Part shown: piece by piece, positions 12,593-21,743 of the stretch
Position numbering within the stretch: position 1 is the first letter of the stretch
How the letters are laid out: the number at the start of each line of letters is the position of its first letter
Source: Cladorhizidae sp. MBARI D1340-BT2
Lineage: Eukaryota > Porifera > Demospongiae > Poecilosclerida > Cladorhizidae
Reading direction: 5' to 3'
Assembly: GCA_028752905.1 (NCBI GenBank)
Contig: JAQNBH010000069.1
Span: forward strand, 310,001 to 374,000
Length of the DNA stretch: 64,000 nt
Made by a program: the position numbers and the translations under genes
The notes under the pieces: model-generated
The model's database searches: none
Told to the model about the DNA's origin: nothing
Seen by the model: only the letters and a program-made list of their open reading frames with translations

Positions 12593-12945
12593 TGGAGAGA
12601 TATAACACAGATGATGTTATAAGATTATTAGATGCTGAAGACAGTGATGAAGATTTTGATGGATATGTTGAAGAAAGCTATAGTGGTAGTGATGATGATG
12701 CTATTGGTGCTGTGGATGGTGGTGTTGATAGTGGGGGAGGTGGTGTTGGTTGTGTTAGGGTTTGTAGTGCCGCTAGCAGTATCTCTTCCAGTTCCAGCAG
12801 TGCAACTGTCAGCCAGACCTCTTCCAGCTCCAGCAGTCTAACTGTCAGCCAGACCTCTTCCAGCTCCAGCAGTCTAATCAGACTATATCTTCATCACTAT
12901 AATGATATCCACAAAGTATACAATGAAGTAATAATGATAGGTTAG
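12589..12945 (+). CDS. PiggyBac-like N-terminal ORF, truncated
   Basis: This is a 118-codon frame. Its first 35 residues carry DDVIRLLDAEDSDEDFDGYV, the acidic start typical of piggyBac/PGBD-type transposases in invertebrates (an acidic Asp/Glu/Ser leader ahead of the DDE core). Next come a Gly/Val-rich stretch and a Ser-rich tract (about residues 60-98) in which a 16-residue unit containing TVSQTSSSSSSL is duplicated. The protein ends before any catalytic Asp, so no transposase activity is possible from this ORF alone. A piggyBac core remnant lies 7.4 kb downstream. The family call rests on a short acidic segment and is moderate at best; a low-complexity chance ORF is the alternative. Confidence 0.4.
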   Translation: MMERYNTDDVIRLLDAEDSDEDFDGYVEESYSGSDDDAIGAVDGGVDSGGGGVGCVRVCSAASSISSSSSSATVSQTSSSSSSLTVSQTSSSSSSLIRLYLHHYNDIHKVYNEVIMIG

Positions 12946-12959
12946 TTCATTCATGAGCT

Positions 12960-13440
12960 AAACTATGATCTGGCAGTTTCCTAGCTCCTGCTGGTATTTA
13001 GCGGTGCTAGAGCACTAAATATCAGTAGGAGATAAGAAAATGCCAGCGTTTAGTGTTTCTCTCTACGTAAAACAGACCAGAGGAGCTAACATACAGCCAG
13101 CCCTTAGCTTAGCTTAGCGTAGCTATCTACACTGTAGCTAGGAACCCTTTGTTTATCTCAGAGATAATTATCCATAGCTAGCTAGCTAGATGCCAGAAGC
13201 CTATAGACAAGCTAGTGTTTCTATCTCTGTACAACAGTTCTAAATACTAGAAGGAGCTAACATATAGCCAGCGCTTTTTGTGTCTAGCTTAGCTATCTAC
13301 ACGACGCAGCATCTGTAACTAGGAACCTTTAGTTCATCCCAGAGATAGCGCTAATTCTCCATAGCTAGCTAGCTAGTTGGCAGAAGCCTATACACAAGCT
13401 AAACTGACCCAATAACTAATATCAAAGTACAGTAACTCAA
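12960..13440. repeat. Diverged tandem duplication, about 180-bp units
   Basis: The strings ggagctaacatacagccagc and ccatagctagctagctaga at about 13080 and 13171 recur as ggagctaacatatagccagc and ccatagctagctagctagt at about 13252 and 13361. Both halves end in cagaagcctata-acaagcta. It is noncoding. It sits just outside the left end of the Harbinger element. Confidence 0.75.
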
Positions 13441-13865
13441 CTTAAGGCCTGTCCACACTGCACAATAACTGGATGCGCATTGAGCTACCAAGAGAGTCTC
13501 AATGCGCGTCCAGTCGAGTCTCAATGCGCGTCCAGTCACGACGTCGCGTCCACACCGACATGACAATAAACCAAACGCGCATAAAAACCACTCCCCCTCC
13601 AAGAAAACTGCACCCACGTCACAATGCACAATGGATACGGTGTTAGTTGTTCTGTTATGGACGAGATACCTACAGACGCGAAGGAAGCATATGCTGCAGA
13701 GGAGAAGAAGAATTTATAAATAGAAAAAGGCAATACATACAGTAGACGGATGGCGCTCCATGAACTCCATAAAAGAAGGCTGCGGCGGTAAAATGTTCTA
13801 AGTCTATTTAGCTATAATAGTATTTAGCTTGATCTTTGCCTGCTATAGGTCCTTTGATTGTGGCA

Positions 13866-13955
13866 ATGATGGCTGACTACCAGCATCCATCTGTGCGCCA
13901 GGTTTGGTGCAAGCCACGCAGTAAGCACTGGTGGGAATCGGCTACAACTTCATAA
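13866..13955 (+). pseudogene. Harbinger nuclease N-terminal fragment (29 codons)
   Basis: The frame from ATG 13866 to TAA 13953-13955 reads MMADYQHPSVRQVWCKPRSK and then HWWES. The V-W-x-x-P-R-x-x-x-W-W signature is typical of the N-terminal part of PIF/Harbinger (HARBI1-like) transposases, before the DDE domain. A possible intron precedes it, with acceptor-like tgctatag ending at about 13848 and the frame open from there. The DDE domain is missing, and LINE sequence follows within 40 bp. Confidence 0.65.
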
Positions 13956-13989
13956 ATGATTCTGTTTATCTTTTAACGCGCACCCGCGT

Positions 13990-14146
13990 AATGATTTAAT
14001 GTTGCTATTGCTGAGCCTGTTAAGGCCATCACATATATAATACAGCACAGTGTGAAACTATTTAGTAACTAACCTAATAACAATCTATATTTTAAAAAGA
14101 AGTCAACAGTACTTAATTAATACAATTATCCACAATATTAAGTTAC
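13990..14146 (-). repeat. LINE 3' terminal sequence, copy 1
   Basis: About 150 bp containing gagcctgttaaggcc, cacagtgtgaaactatttag and taactaacctaataacaatc is repeated at 20856-21002 with about 10 differences and one 6-bp indel. It lies directly 3' (minus strand) of the RT C-terminal ORF at 14103-14528, so it is read as that element's 3' end. Confidence 0.75.
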
Positions 14147-14528
14147 GAGTGTCCCGCTGCTCAGGAAGGGGGGGGACAGGAGTGGACCAAAGATCATTCC
14201 TCAGCTGACCATACAACAATTCCTTTCTCCTCTGCCACCACTTCCCTACCCAATACATAACACACTCACCCACCTCCTCCATCACTGCATCACTTACTCC
14301 CTCCACATCTTTCCCCAAGAGCAATGCCACCTTTCCATCCTTACTCACTCTTCTCAATTCATCCAGCCACTGTCTTGCCCCTGCAATTCTGCGTACCTCA
14401 TCTATCAGAACCAGCCGATCCCTCTCAAATTCCCCGCATGTCACCAAGAAATGTTCCACATCCTCCCCTACTCCACTATCACACATTATTAATTTTACGC
14501 TTGGATTTGTTGCTCTGGCTCGACTCAA
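14103..14528 (-). pseudogene. Non-LTR retroelement RT C-terminal tail
   Basis: This 141-codon frame begins with CDSGVGEDVEHFLVTCGEFE, resembling the Cys/His knuckle (C-x-n-H-x4-C) at the C-terminus of many LINE ORF2 proteins, where EHFL-x-C is characteristic. A helical, charged tail of about 100 residues follows. The RT catalytic region is absent: the copy is 5'-truncated at about 14530, inside the Harbinger element. It belongs to a different family from the RT copies at 15-18 kb. Confidence 0.6.
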
Positions 14529-14662
14529 ACCACCTATCGAGGTGGACTGGACCTAATGCGCGTTAGGTCCAAGAAATCTAATTCGCATTCAGTGTGGACG
14601 CAACGAACGCGCATTCGTTGAGATCTAACGCGCATTCAGTGTGCAGTGTGGACAGGCCTTTA

Positions 14663-14960
14663 CTTTGGAGAAGCTTTACTTTTTTACCTTCGCGTTCTGT
14701 AAATGGTAATGATCGACTTTCATCCTGCCTAGATCTGGTGATAAATCAGCTGACTGACAAAAAAGGGCGTTGATTAAAAATCGGTGTTTTTTTTTGGTTA
14801 ATTTAAAAACGGCGTAGGATAATAATAATAAATAGTCAGTGCTGTATCAGTCAGGACTGTACTTAAGTGAGGACTGGACTTATTCAATAACTAGATAGCT
14901 GATATAGTGATATTATTATTTTATATTGACCAAAAAAAATTAAAAAATTAAAATAAAAAA
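14663..14960. other. AT-rich spacer between two mobile elements
   Basis: No gene is seen. The A/T-rich tract at 14915-14960 marks the 5' truncation point of the following retroelement copy. Confidence 0.5.
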
Positions 14961-14993
14961 GTTAGATTTCAAGAACGCATCTGTGTTCACCAT

Positions 14994-16526
14994 ATGGGTA
15001 CTAAGCTGAGCTCTGAATTCTCTATGTTCTACCTTGACGATGTCACCTTAGGTGGAAGTGTAGTTGACCTTAAACATGATTTAGATGTGATTGAGCGAGA
15101 GGGTTGTGCAATTGGTTTACAGTTAAATGGGAGAAAATCAGAGATTATTTGCGAAGACACGAATACCCTACACTCCATCCTTCCCTTTCTACAGGGTGCC
15201 CAAGTGGTGAACCCCCACCAGTCAAGTGTTTTAGGTTCTTCAATTGGAGATGTGACATCAATTTCCGGCACCCTAACTTCAGAATCGGCCTCACTGAAAA
15301 GGATAGGTGACAGACTCCAACATTTCTCTTCGCATGATGCACTCCTTCTCCTGAAGCATTCCTTTTCCCTCCCCAAACTCCTCTACAACCTAAGGACTTC
15401 ACCCTGCTTCCTTTCTCCTGCTTTGCAGGACTACGACAAGTTGCTAAAGTCAATTGTAGCAGACATCACCAATATCAATTTCAAGGAAGATGACCCGGTT
15501 TGGAGACAAGCTACCCTTCCTGTTAAGTTGGGAGGCTTGGGTATCAGGTGTGCTGTGGACATCGCCCCTTCTGCTTTTTTGAGCTCAGTACTGGCCTCCT
15601 CCACCCTTGTCAAATGCATAGTCCCTCCTCATCTTCAAGACTCTCCACTTCCGTATTTGGATGATGCTAAAGACCATTGGTCGGAAGGTTTTGATGGAGA
15701 CCCTCCTGAAGGCGAGGCCCAACATAGACAGAAGGCCTGGGACTTGGCCAAGGCCTCTGCTTTAGCTGATTCACTGCTAGAGTCAGCTACAGACACAAAA
15801 GCCAGAGCCTGTCTGCTTGCATCTAGAGCTAAAGAGTCAGGGGCAGGGCTGAATGTGTTGCCCATTTCTTCACTTGGCCTACGTATGAGTGATGACACCA
15901 TCAGGATAGCAGTTGGCCTCCGCCTGGGAGCTCCCCTGTGCAAACCCCACACCTGTCATCATTGTGGTGTTGCCGTGGACAGCCTGGGCTTACATGGTCT
16001 AAGCTGTCGCAGAAGTGAAGGCCGTCACCACCGTCACTATGCAATGAATGTTATTGTCCACAGGGCACTCGCCTCAGCCAAAGTGCCTTCTCGGCTGGAG
16101 CCTTCTGGTCTTTATCGCTCGGATGGAAAGCAACCAGATGGCGTAACAGTGGTGCCGTGGATGAGAGGGAAGTTGCTAGTGTGGGACGCGACATGCCCTG
16201 ATACGTTTGCACATTCATATGCTTCCAATGCCACCAGTAAGGCAGGGGCAGTTGCAGCTTTGGCAGAGGAGAAGAAGAAGGCCAAATATTCCCACCTGGA
16301 CCCATCCCATGTCTTCAGCCCTATTGCCATTGAGATTTCTGGGGTTTTCGGTCCCATGACTCTGACACTCCTGAAAGATCTTGGCCGCCGACTAGCCCGG
16401 ATTACGGGTCAGGAGAGTTCTACCACCTTCCTCATCCAGAGGCTCTCTGTTGCTGTACAACGTGGTAATGCGACCTCAGTGTTGGGATCGGCTGATATTT
16501 CAACCGCTACTGACTTCTTCAACTAA
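14994..16526 (+). CDS. Non-LTR reverse transcriptase C-terminal half with nuclease-like domain (copy A)
   Basis: This 510-codon frame is uninterrupted. The RT catalytic box is YLDD at residues 13-16, so fingers and the first half of the palm are missing: the copy is 5'-truncated near 14960, and the Met at 14994 is simply the first one inside the frame. The thumb region follows (LGGLGIR at about 179-185). A zinc knuckle C321-x2-C324-x9-H334-x3-C338 precedes RSDGKQPDGVTVVPW and LLVWDATCPDT (375-404). That arrangement resembles the restriction-like endonuclease tail (PD...D) of R2/CRE-type non-LTR elements; the endonuclease assignment is inferred from motif order. The C-terminal end RLSVAVQRGNA is shared by all copies here. 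It is probably not translated as a functional RT. Confidence 0.8.
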   Translation: MGTKLSSEFSMFYLDDVTLGGSVVDLKHDLDVIEREGCAIGLQLNGRKSEIICEDTNTLHSILPFLQGAQVVNPHQSSVLGSSIGDVTSISGTLTSESASLKRIGDRLQHFSSHDALLLLKHSFSLPKLLYNLRTSPCFLSPALQDYDKLLKSIVADITNINFKEDDPVWRQATLPVKLGGLGIRCAVDIAPSAFLSSVLASSTLVKCIVPPHLQDSPLPYLDDAKDHWSEGFDGDPPEGEAQHRQKAWDLAKASALADSLLESATDTKARACLLASRAKESGAGLNVLPISSLGLRMSDDTIRIAVGLRLGAPLCKPHTCHHCGVAVDSLGLHGLSCRRSEGRHHRHYAMNVIVHRALASAKVPSRLEPSGLYRSDGKQPDGVTVVPWMRGKLLVWDATCPDTFAHSYASNATSKAGAVAALAEEKKKAKYSHLDPSHVFSPIAIEISGVFGPMTLTLLKDLGRRLARITGQESSTTFLIQRLSVAVQRGNATSVLGSADISTATDFFN

Positions 16527-16685
16527 TATCATTACTTCAACTTATATAATATATTTTATTATAATAATAAAAAATAAAAATAATTAAAAAAATAAGCAAA
16601 TAAAAATTAATTTAAAATATCATAATAAATAATCAAATAAATAAAAAGAAAATAATTATTCATAAAATAAATAATATAATAATAA

Positions 16686-17400
16686 ATGAATGTCCTCCCC
16701 ATCTCGTCCCTGGGTTTGAGGATGGTTGATGATACTATCAGGGCTGCCGTGGGTCTCCACTTGGGCTCCAATTTGTGTCACCCCAGAACTGCCAGCGCTG
16801 TGGAGCAGAAGTGGATCACTTTGCTATGCATGGTCTTAGCTGCAAGAGGAGCCGTCATACCGCCACGAACAACATCGCATTGTCATCTGCCGGTGGATGG
16901 AAACGTCGGGTCTCTTTCGTTCTGATGGAAAAAGGCTTGATGGGGTAACCATGGTGGCATGGAAGAAAGGCAAGCAACTGGTGTGGGATGCAACCTGTCC
17001 AAATATGTTTTCCCAGTCATATCAGGTACAGCAATGAGTAGTGCTGGAGCTGTGGCTGCTATGGCTGAGGAGAAAAAAGTGGCCAAGTATGCCAGCCTAG
17101 ATCCTTGCCACTTTTTTGTGCCCGTGGCCACAGAGTCATTGGGGGTCATCGGAAACAGGTCGATCGCTTTCCTGAAGGAGCTCAGCTCAGGATAAGGCAA
17201 AGAACTGGGGAGGTGAATGCCCGTGCTTACCTCCTTCAGCGTCTCTCAGTGGCAGTCCAGCAGGATATGCCTCGTGTCTGTTTTGGTGTCAGTCAGGAGT
17301 TGAACTTGTCGTTAGCTTTTTAGTTATTTATTTAATGTATTATTTATGTATTTATTGTTATTATTTTTGATATTTTTGTAATTGATATGAATTAGTTAGC
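16686..17400 (+). pseudogene. Same RT family, C-terminal fragment (copy B)
   Basis: It starts at the conserved NVLPISSLGLRM block and runs to the family end near 17322, then a 3' UTR (gttagctttttagttattta) also seen at 20583 and 29226. Frameshifts split it into at least three frames: 16686-16850, 16959-17195 (AMAEEKKVAKYASLDPCHFF) and 17200-17322. The knuckle and the PDG motif are disrupted. It resembles copy G at 28.6-29.2 kb far more than copy A. Confidence 0.8.
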
Positions 17401-17770
17401 GAATTACCTTATTTGGTTCCCCCTTGTTTCATCCCCCCCTCCCCTCCATGTATTAATTTGAAATAAAAGTAATAAAAAGTAAAATAATGATAATAATAAT
17501 CAATAAATAATATATATCAAATATTAATATACCAAAAAAATACAAAAACCAAAAAAAAAAATAGAAAAAAAAATATATAGGCTATATACATGTATATATC
17601 AAATGAATAAACAATTTTTTTAAAGAATAAAACGATTACGAAGATGACGATGATAAAATAACCTTCCCAATAATCAGCTTGAAATTGTATTCTCGCGATG
17701 TTTTGACTATCCACCTCATGCTATATATATAGCACATGCATCTATATAGCATGTGAACTGGATGCAATTT
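17401..17770. other. AT-rich low-complexity spacer
   Basis: It contains A-rich and TA-repeat tracts (17465-17600, 17722-17735). No gene is recognised. Confidence 0.5.
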
Positions 17771-17779
17771 TTGTTTAAT

Positions 17780-18160
17780 TAATAGAGTATTCAGATCAGA
17801 TGGCAAATGGCCGGGTGCATCAGTTTGGTCCCCCATGGAAGTGCGGTTGATCACTAGTGTGGGATATGATACATGCCCTGACCCCTATATATATATATGT
17901 ACCATTCCATTTAGCTTTGGCTGGTATTGAGGCTGGCAGTGGCCACTGAAGCTGAGCACTACAAGAGGACTAAGTATAATCTGATATTCCTCTGGCCATT
18001 GAGATGGGAGTTTTCGGCCCTGCAGCTGCAGCCTTTTTTACTGACCTTGGCAAACGGCTCACAGAGCAGTTGGAGGAGCTGAGGTCACAGTCCTTTCTGC
18101 TGCAGCGTGTGATCATAGAAATTCTGCGGGTAATGCTGCGGCTATTTTGGAGGAATGGCT
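17780..18160 (+). pseudogene. Same RT family, decayed fragment (copy C)
   Basis: Short in-phase islands remain: FRSDGKWPG near 17790-17820, a TCPDP piece near 17865-17885, then PLAIEMGVFGPAAAAFFTDL and GKRL near 17990-18060, and SFLLQRV. These match the 375-495 region of copy A in order. Frameshifts and an internal deletion separate them. Confidence 0.65.
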
Positions 18161-18164
18161 GAGT

Positions 18165-18517
18165 TCTTGTGTGGGATGCTACATGTGTGGACACTTTTGC
18201 TCCTTCGTATGCCACTATGTTACCTGATGGTCCAGGGTGCATTGCTGACAGGGCCGAGTTTCTGAAGAAGGGGAAGTATGCAAATATAGAGGCTACTCAT
18301 TATTTTGTATATACCTATTGGTATCGAGACCTCTGGAGTATTTGGGTCTGAGGCAAAGAGTTTTCTCCAAGAGCTAGGTGCACGCATCAAAACTGAGTCT
18401 GGTGACCCTCGTGCCTACCATTTCCTGCTGCAAAGAATTGCAGTTGCAATCCAACGAGGAAACACTGCTGCAGTGCTTGGATCCAGCTCAGTATACCTGA
18501 CAATCATTATTTCTTAA
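18165..18517 (+). pseudogene. Same RT family, 3' end (copy D)
   Basis: It begins at VLVWDATCVDTFAPSYAT, corresponding to about residue 394 of copy A, and ends with RIAVAIQRGNTAAVLGSS. One frameshift near 18320 splits it. It faces copy E, forming an inverted repeat. Confidence 0.75.
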
Positions 18518-18599
18518 ATTAAATTTATAATAATAATATTGAAATTTTCTATACTATTATTGCCCTATATATAACGACCAATAAAGAACTAGCTAGCTA

Positions 18600-18935
18600 A
18601 TTTAAGTAAGAAATAATCATCACTAGTATACTGACTAGTGCCTAACACTGCTGCAGTGTTCCCACGATGGAAATTCTCTGGAGGTGAAAATGATGGGAAC
18701 GTGGTTCGTCGCACTTTGCTTTGAGACGGCCACCTAACTCCCGAAGGAACAAAGATGCCTCCCCTCCAAACACTCCAGTGGTCTCTATCCCAATTGGGAA
18801 GTGTGTATATAGCAACAATGTTTCCGTATTTTTCCTCTTTCAGGGACTCGGCTCTGTTTGCCACTGCCCCAGGACCTTCATGTAATAAGTTGGCATAGGA
18901 TGGAGCAAAGTTGTCCACACATGTAGCATAATATA
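18600..18935 (-). pseudogene. Same RT family, 3' end, inverted (copy E)
   Basis: On the minus strand it reads ATCVDNFAPSYANLLHEGPG, then a frame-disturbed middle and RGNTAAVLG near the end. It covers the same segment as copy D but in opposite orientation, with only about 85 bp between the two 3' ends. Each copy diverged separately. Confidence 0.75.
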
Positions 18936-18960
18936 AATAATTAAATAAATAAATAAACAA

Positions 18961-19168
18961 ACATAAAAAATAAAAAATTATTAATTAATCAATTAATTAA
19001 CTAATAACTAATAACTAATAACTACATAAGTCAAATAATAAGCTAAGAAAGAAAGAAAGAAAATAAATTAATATAATAATAAACAAAATTATACTAATTA
19101 TTAAATAAAAATATATAATAAAATAAACAAATAAACAAAAATTAAATAAAACAAAATAAAAATAAATA
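18961..19168. repeat. AT-rich simple sequence
   Basis: Runs of aataaata-, ttaattaa- and gaaagaaa-type repeats; no gene. Confidence 0.6.
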
Positions 19169-19325
19169 AGAATAATCATGGTTTCAGCCTGGAACAAAAG
19201 TGAGTGGTTCAATCATGACTGTCGAATGGACTTGCCTCAGTAGTCAGTTGCCTGGGAGGCACTCTCAAGAGCCTGAACTTGAAGCCGCGACCACCATAAT
19301 TTTATCTTACCATTTATTTATTTAT
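19169..19325 (+). repeat. Dispersed short repeat, copy 1
   Basis: About 150 bp with anchors agaataatcatggtttcagc, gaatggacttgcct and cttgaagccgcgaccaccat is found again at 20402-20568 (same strand) and inverted at 29788-29890. It could be a SINE, a MITE or a LINE tail; the ends are not defined well enough to choose. Confidence 0.7.
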
Positions 19326-19660
19326 CTTGTTTATGTTAGTTTATTTCAGTAATTATATTTAACCTATTATTTATATTTATTATTTTATTTGTTTATTATA
19401 TTTTGCTTATTTCTTTGCTTATTATTATATCATTATAATTATTATTTATTATTTAAGGAAGCTCGTGACCAAATTTTTTTTTAATTTCATTAGTTGGTAT
19501 TTATTATTATTATTATCATCATCATCAACAACAACATCATCATCATCATCATCATTATCATATAAATATTTTTATCTTTATTTTTATAATATCCGGTTCA
19601 CGTGCTGGATGAGTGTGCCAGTAGCATGTGGTTAGCTAGCTCCAGTATATAGCAGGTTAC
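19326..19660. other. AT-rich spacer with ATC/ATT microsatellite
   Basis: It is T/A-rich, with a trinucleotide stretch (atc/aac/att) at about 19503-19560. No gene is recognised. Confidence 0.55.
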
Positions 19661-20012
19661 GCCATTTGCGTCACGCCCGTGCATGCTCTAAACGGCTGTG
19701 CGCAAACACTACTACTACCTGTCACCTTTTACCACCATCGCTATCGACACTTCCATATCCCAGCCTACTTCAGTATCGACCACACCCCAGCTTCAAACCA
19801 CATCAGTATGACAACACCTCATGCCTCAACCAACATCAGTATGAACCACACCTACTTACCCATCCCAGCCCTAACTCGATATATATTATACAGACTCAAC
19901 AACAAATCCAACCACCACCCTCTTTCATTCCTTCCACTGCCACCTCCTCAGCCTTGCCATCCACTGTCTCTTCCACACAGACATTGTCTCCAGTTAGCCA
20001 TTCACATACTCT

Positions 20013-20321
20013 GTAGGACCCACAGTTGCTATTCCGGAATCACCACTGGAGGTATTTGAACTTTTTTTTTAACACCTAGCTAGTGGAAGAGATAGTAGAT
20101 CAGACAAAACAAGTATGCTGAAGAAGTCATAGGTGCTGAAGCCTATGTTTCTTGGAAAGAAATTACCGAGGATGACATTCGGGCTTAAGGGAATTAACCA
20201 CAAGCCATCCACAGACGACTATTGGAAGAGGGATCCCATCCACAACTATAAACCTATATCCCAAAGAATATCTAGGGATAGGTACAGGGATATTACAAGA
20301 ACATTTTTTATAAATACTTAA
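20013..20321 (+). pseudogene. PiggyBac-like transposase remnant
   Basis: Pieces in successive frames follow the order of piggyBac/PGBD transposases: IPESPLEVFELFF near 20030-20070; LVEEIVDQT near 20090; then after a shift NKYAEEVIGAEAYVSWKEIT with EDDIRA at 20110-20187; then after another shift GINHKPSTDDYWKRDPIHNY and SQRISRDRYRDITR at 20190-20305. The DYW-x-x-DP and SRDR-x blocks are characteristic of the domain before the first catalytic Asp. The DDD core and C-terminal zinc finger are absent. The Pro/Ser/Thr/His-rich open stretch at 19666-20012 may be the variable N-terminus. Frameshifts make it dead. Confidence 0.75.
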
Positions 20322-20401
20322 TTATAATTAAAATATAATAAATAAATTAATTAATAGATTTTTTAAAATTAAAAAAAAAGGGGGGGGGGAAGATAAAACA
20401 A

Positions 20402-20568
20402 GAATAATCATGGTTTCAGCCTTTATATTTCAGCCTTTATAGCACAAAAGTGATTGGTTCAATCGGGACTGTGGAATGGACTTGCCTGGCTGTGGGGACG
20501 CCACTCTAAAGAGCCTGGACTTGAAGCCACAGCCACCATAATTTTATCTTGCCATTTATTTATTTTTG
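20402..20568 (+). repeat. Dispersed short repeat, copy 2
   Basis: This is the same family as 19169-19325, with a small internal duplication of tttatatttcagcc-like sequence near its start. Confidence 0.7.
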
Positions 20569-20580
20569 TTATTATTTAAC

Positions 20581-20720
20581 CAATTGAACGTGTTAGCTTT
20601 TTAGTTATTTATTTATTTATTGTTAATTAGTTATTATTTCAGTATTATTTAGGTATTTTTGTAATTGATTATTATATAAGTATATATGTTAATTAGGTGT
20701 TAATGAACATGGTATGTTGT
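20581..20720 (+). repeat. Orphan 3' UTR of the RT family
   Basis: The sequence from ttgaacgtgttagcttttta through tttgtaattgattattatat matches the 3' UTR after copy G (29222-29325) almost base for base, but no coding sequence precedes it. It is a severely 5'-truncated insertion. Confidence 0.75.
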
Positions 20721-20855
20721 GTTTGCTGTTTGCTCAATTATGTAATAATACGAATTGAATTGGATGAAAAAGTGGAAAAAATTATATATATTTATTTAAT
20801 ATAATTATTTTTATTTATTTGCTTATTTCTTTGCTTATTATTATTTATTTATTTA

Positions 20856-21002
20856 TGATTTAATGTTGAGCCTGTTAAGGCCTTCACATATATAATACAG
20901 CACAGTGTGAAACTATTTAGTAACTAACCTAATAACAATCTATATTTGAAAAATAAGTCAACAGCACTTAATTAATAAAATTATCCACAATATTAAGTTT
21001 TT
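20856..21002 (-). repeat. LINE 3' terminal sequence, copy 2
   Basis: Matches 13990-14146 (same strand) across its length. No ORF remains with it. Confidence 0.75.
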
Positions 21003-21223
21003 ATTCTTCTTTTTTTTACAAGAATTAAATATATAACAGGTAAAGCGAGTGTGACATATTATAGTTCAAAATGAGTTTGGTATTGTATGCCCATAGCTTG
21101 ACTGACAATTGCTGCAACAGGTGTCTTGTTGCTTCACTAGAAGTAAGCCCACTCCGTAAAATTGTTCTATATAGATGCTATCATAGACAGAGATTGTAGA
21201 GCAAATGGAGTCCAATTCCCCAG

Positions 21224-21295
21224 GGGCCGGGACCTCCAGAATTTGGTTTCCAGGATTCCCATGAAAATGTTGGCAAAGGTGGGTGCGAACTTTGG
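21224..21295 (-). pseudogene. Penelope-like RT scrap
   Basis: Seventy-two bases match 25096-25167 with only a few differences (shared ggacctccagaatttggttt). That part encodes the MG-to-FW segment after the AP motif of the Penelope-like RT. It ends abruptly at both sides. Confidence 0.75.
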
Positions 21296-21598
21296 GGTCT
21301 GTGGAAGGTCTTTTGGAGTAGGTTGGCGGATAGGTAGTTGGTGGGGCTTATCCTAGGGAGTGTAAATTTCAGACTTACCAACCTGTGAACACTCATTGGC
21401 AGGACAAAATCTAGCATTTTGCAGGATCTTGCTAATTTTTGCAGGACCACAACATGGCCAGGTAAAAGTGGCTGTGGGTCTCAAAATTTTAAGGTGTTGG
21501 TGTTCCATCTACACACTCAGCTCCTCCTCCACGTCAATTTTGTGGAGCCTCCTCCACGTCAATCTTGTGGAGAAGAGCTACTTAATGCGCCTCTGCAA

Positions 21599-21619
21599 CC
21601 CCCCCCCCCCCCCCCCCCC
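21599..21619 (+). repeat. Poly-C tract
   Basis: About 21 consecutive C. Similar but shorter C runs occur at about 11922, 32418 and 36643. Confidence 0.9.
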
Positions 21620-21743
21620 GCCTAACAGTATAGTTCTTCAATAATAATAATTATTATTATGAATATTGAAATCAATGAATCAGAGTCTCAGATGCATGAT
21701 TGTGAGGTAGAGATGATGATATGCTATATACATGTACTTGTAG

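Larger units (their letters stand above)
13445..14659. mobile_element. PIF/Harbinger-type DNA transposon, defective
   Basis: The ends are inverted: 13445 starts aggcctgtccacactgcac and 14659 ends with its reverse complement. Both ends are flanked by TTA (13442-13444 and 14660-14662), the 3-bp target duplication of PIF/Harbinger. Subterminal motifs around aatgcgcg recur near both ends (several at 13470-13535 and 14550-14640). Inside, 13866-13955 encodes the start of a HARBI1-like nuclease. About 540 bp (roughly 13990-14530) is a LINE 3' fragment on the minus strand, so the transposase core has been lost or displaced. Ends and TSD are directly visible; the superfamily follows from TSD length plus the transposase motif. 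Confidence 0.82.
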
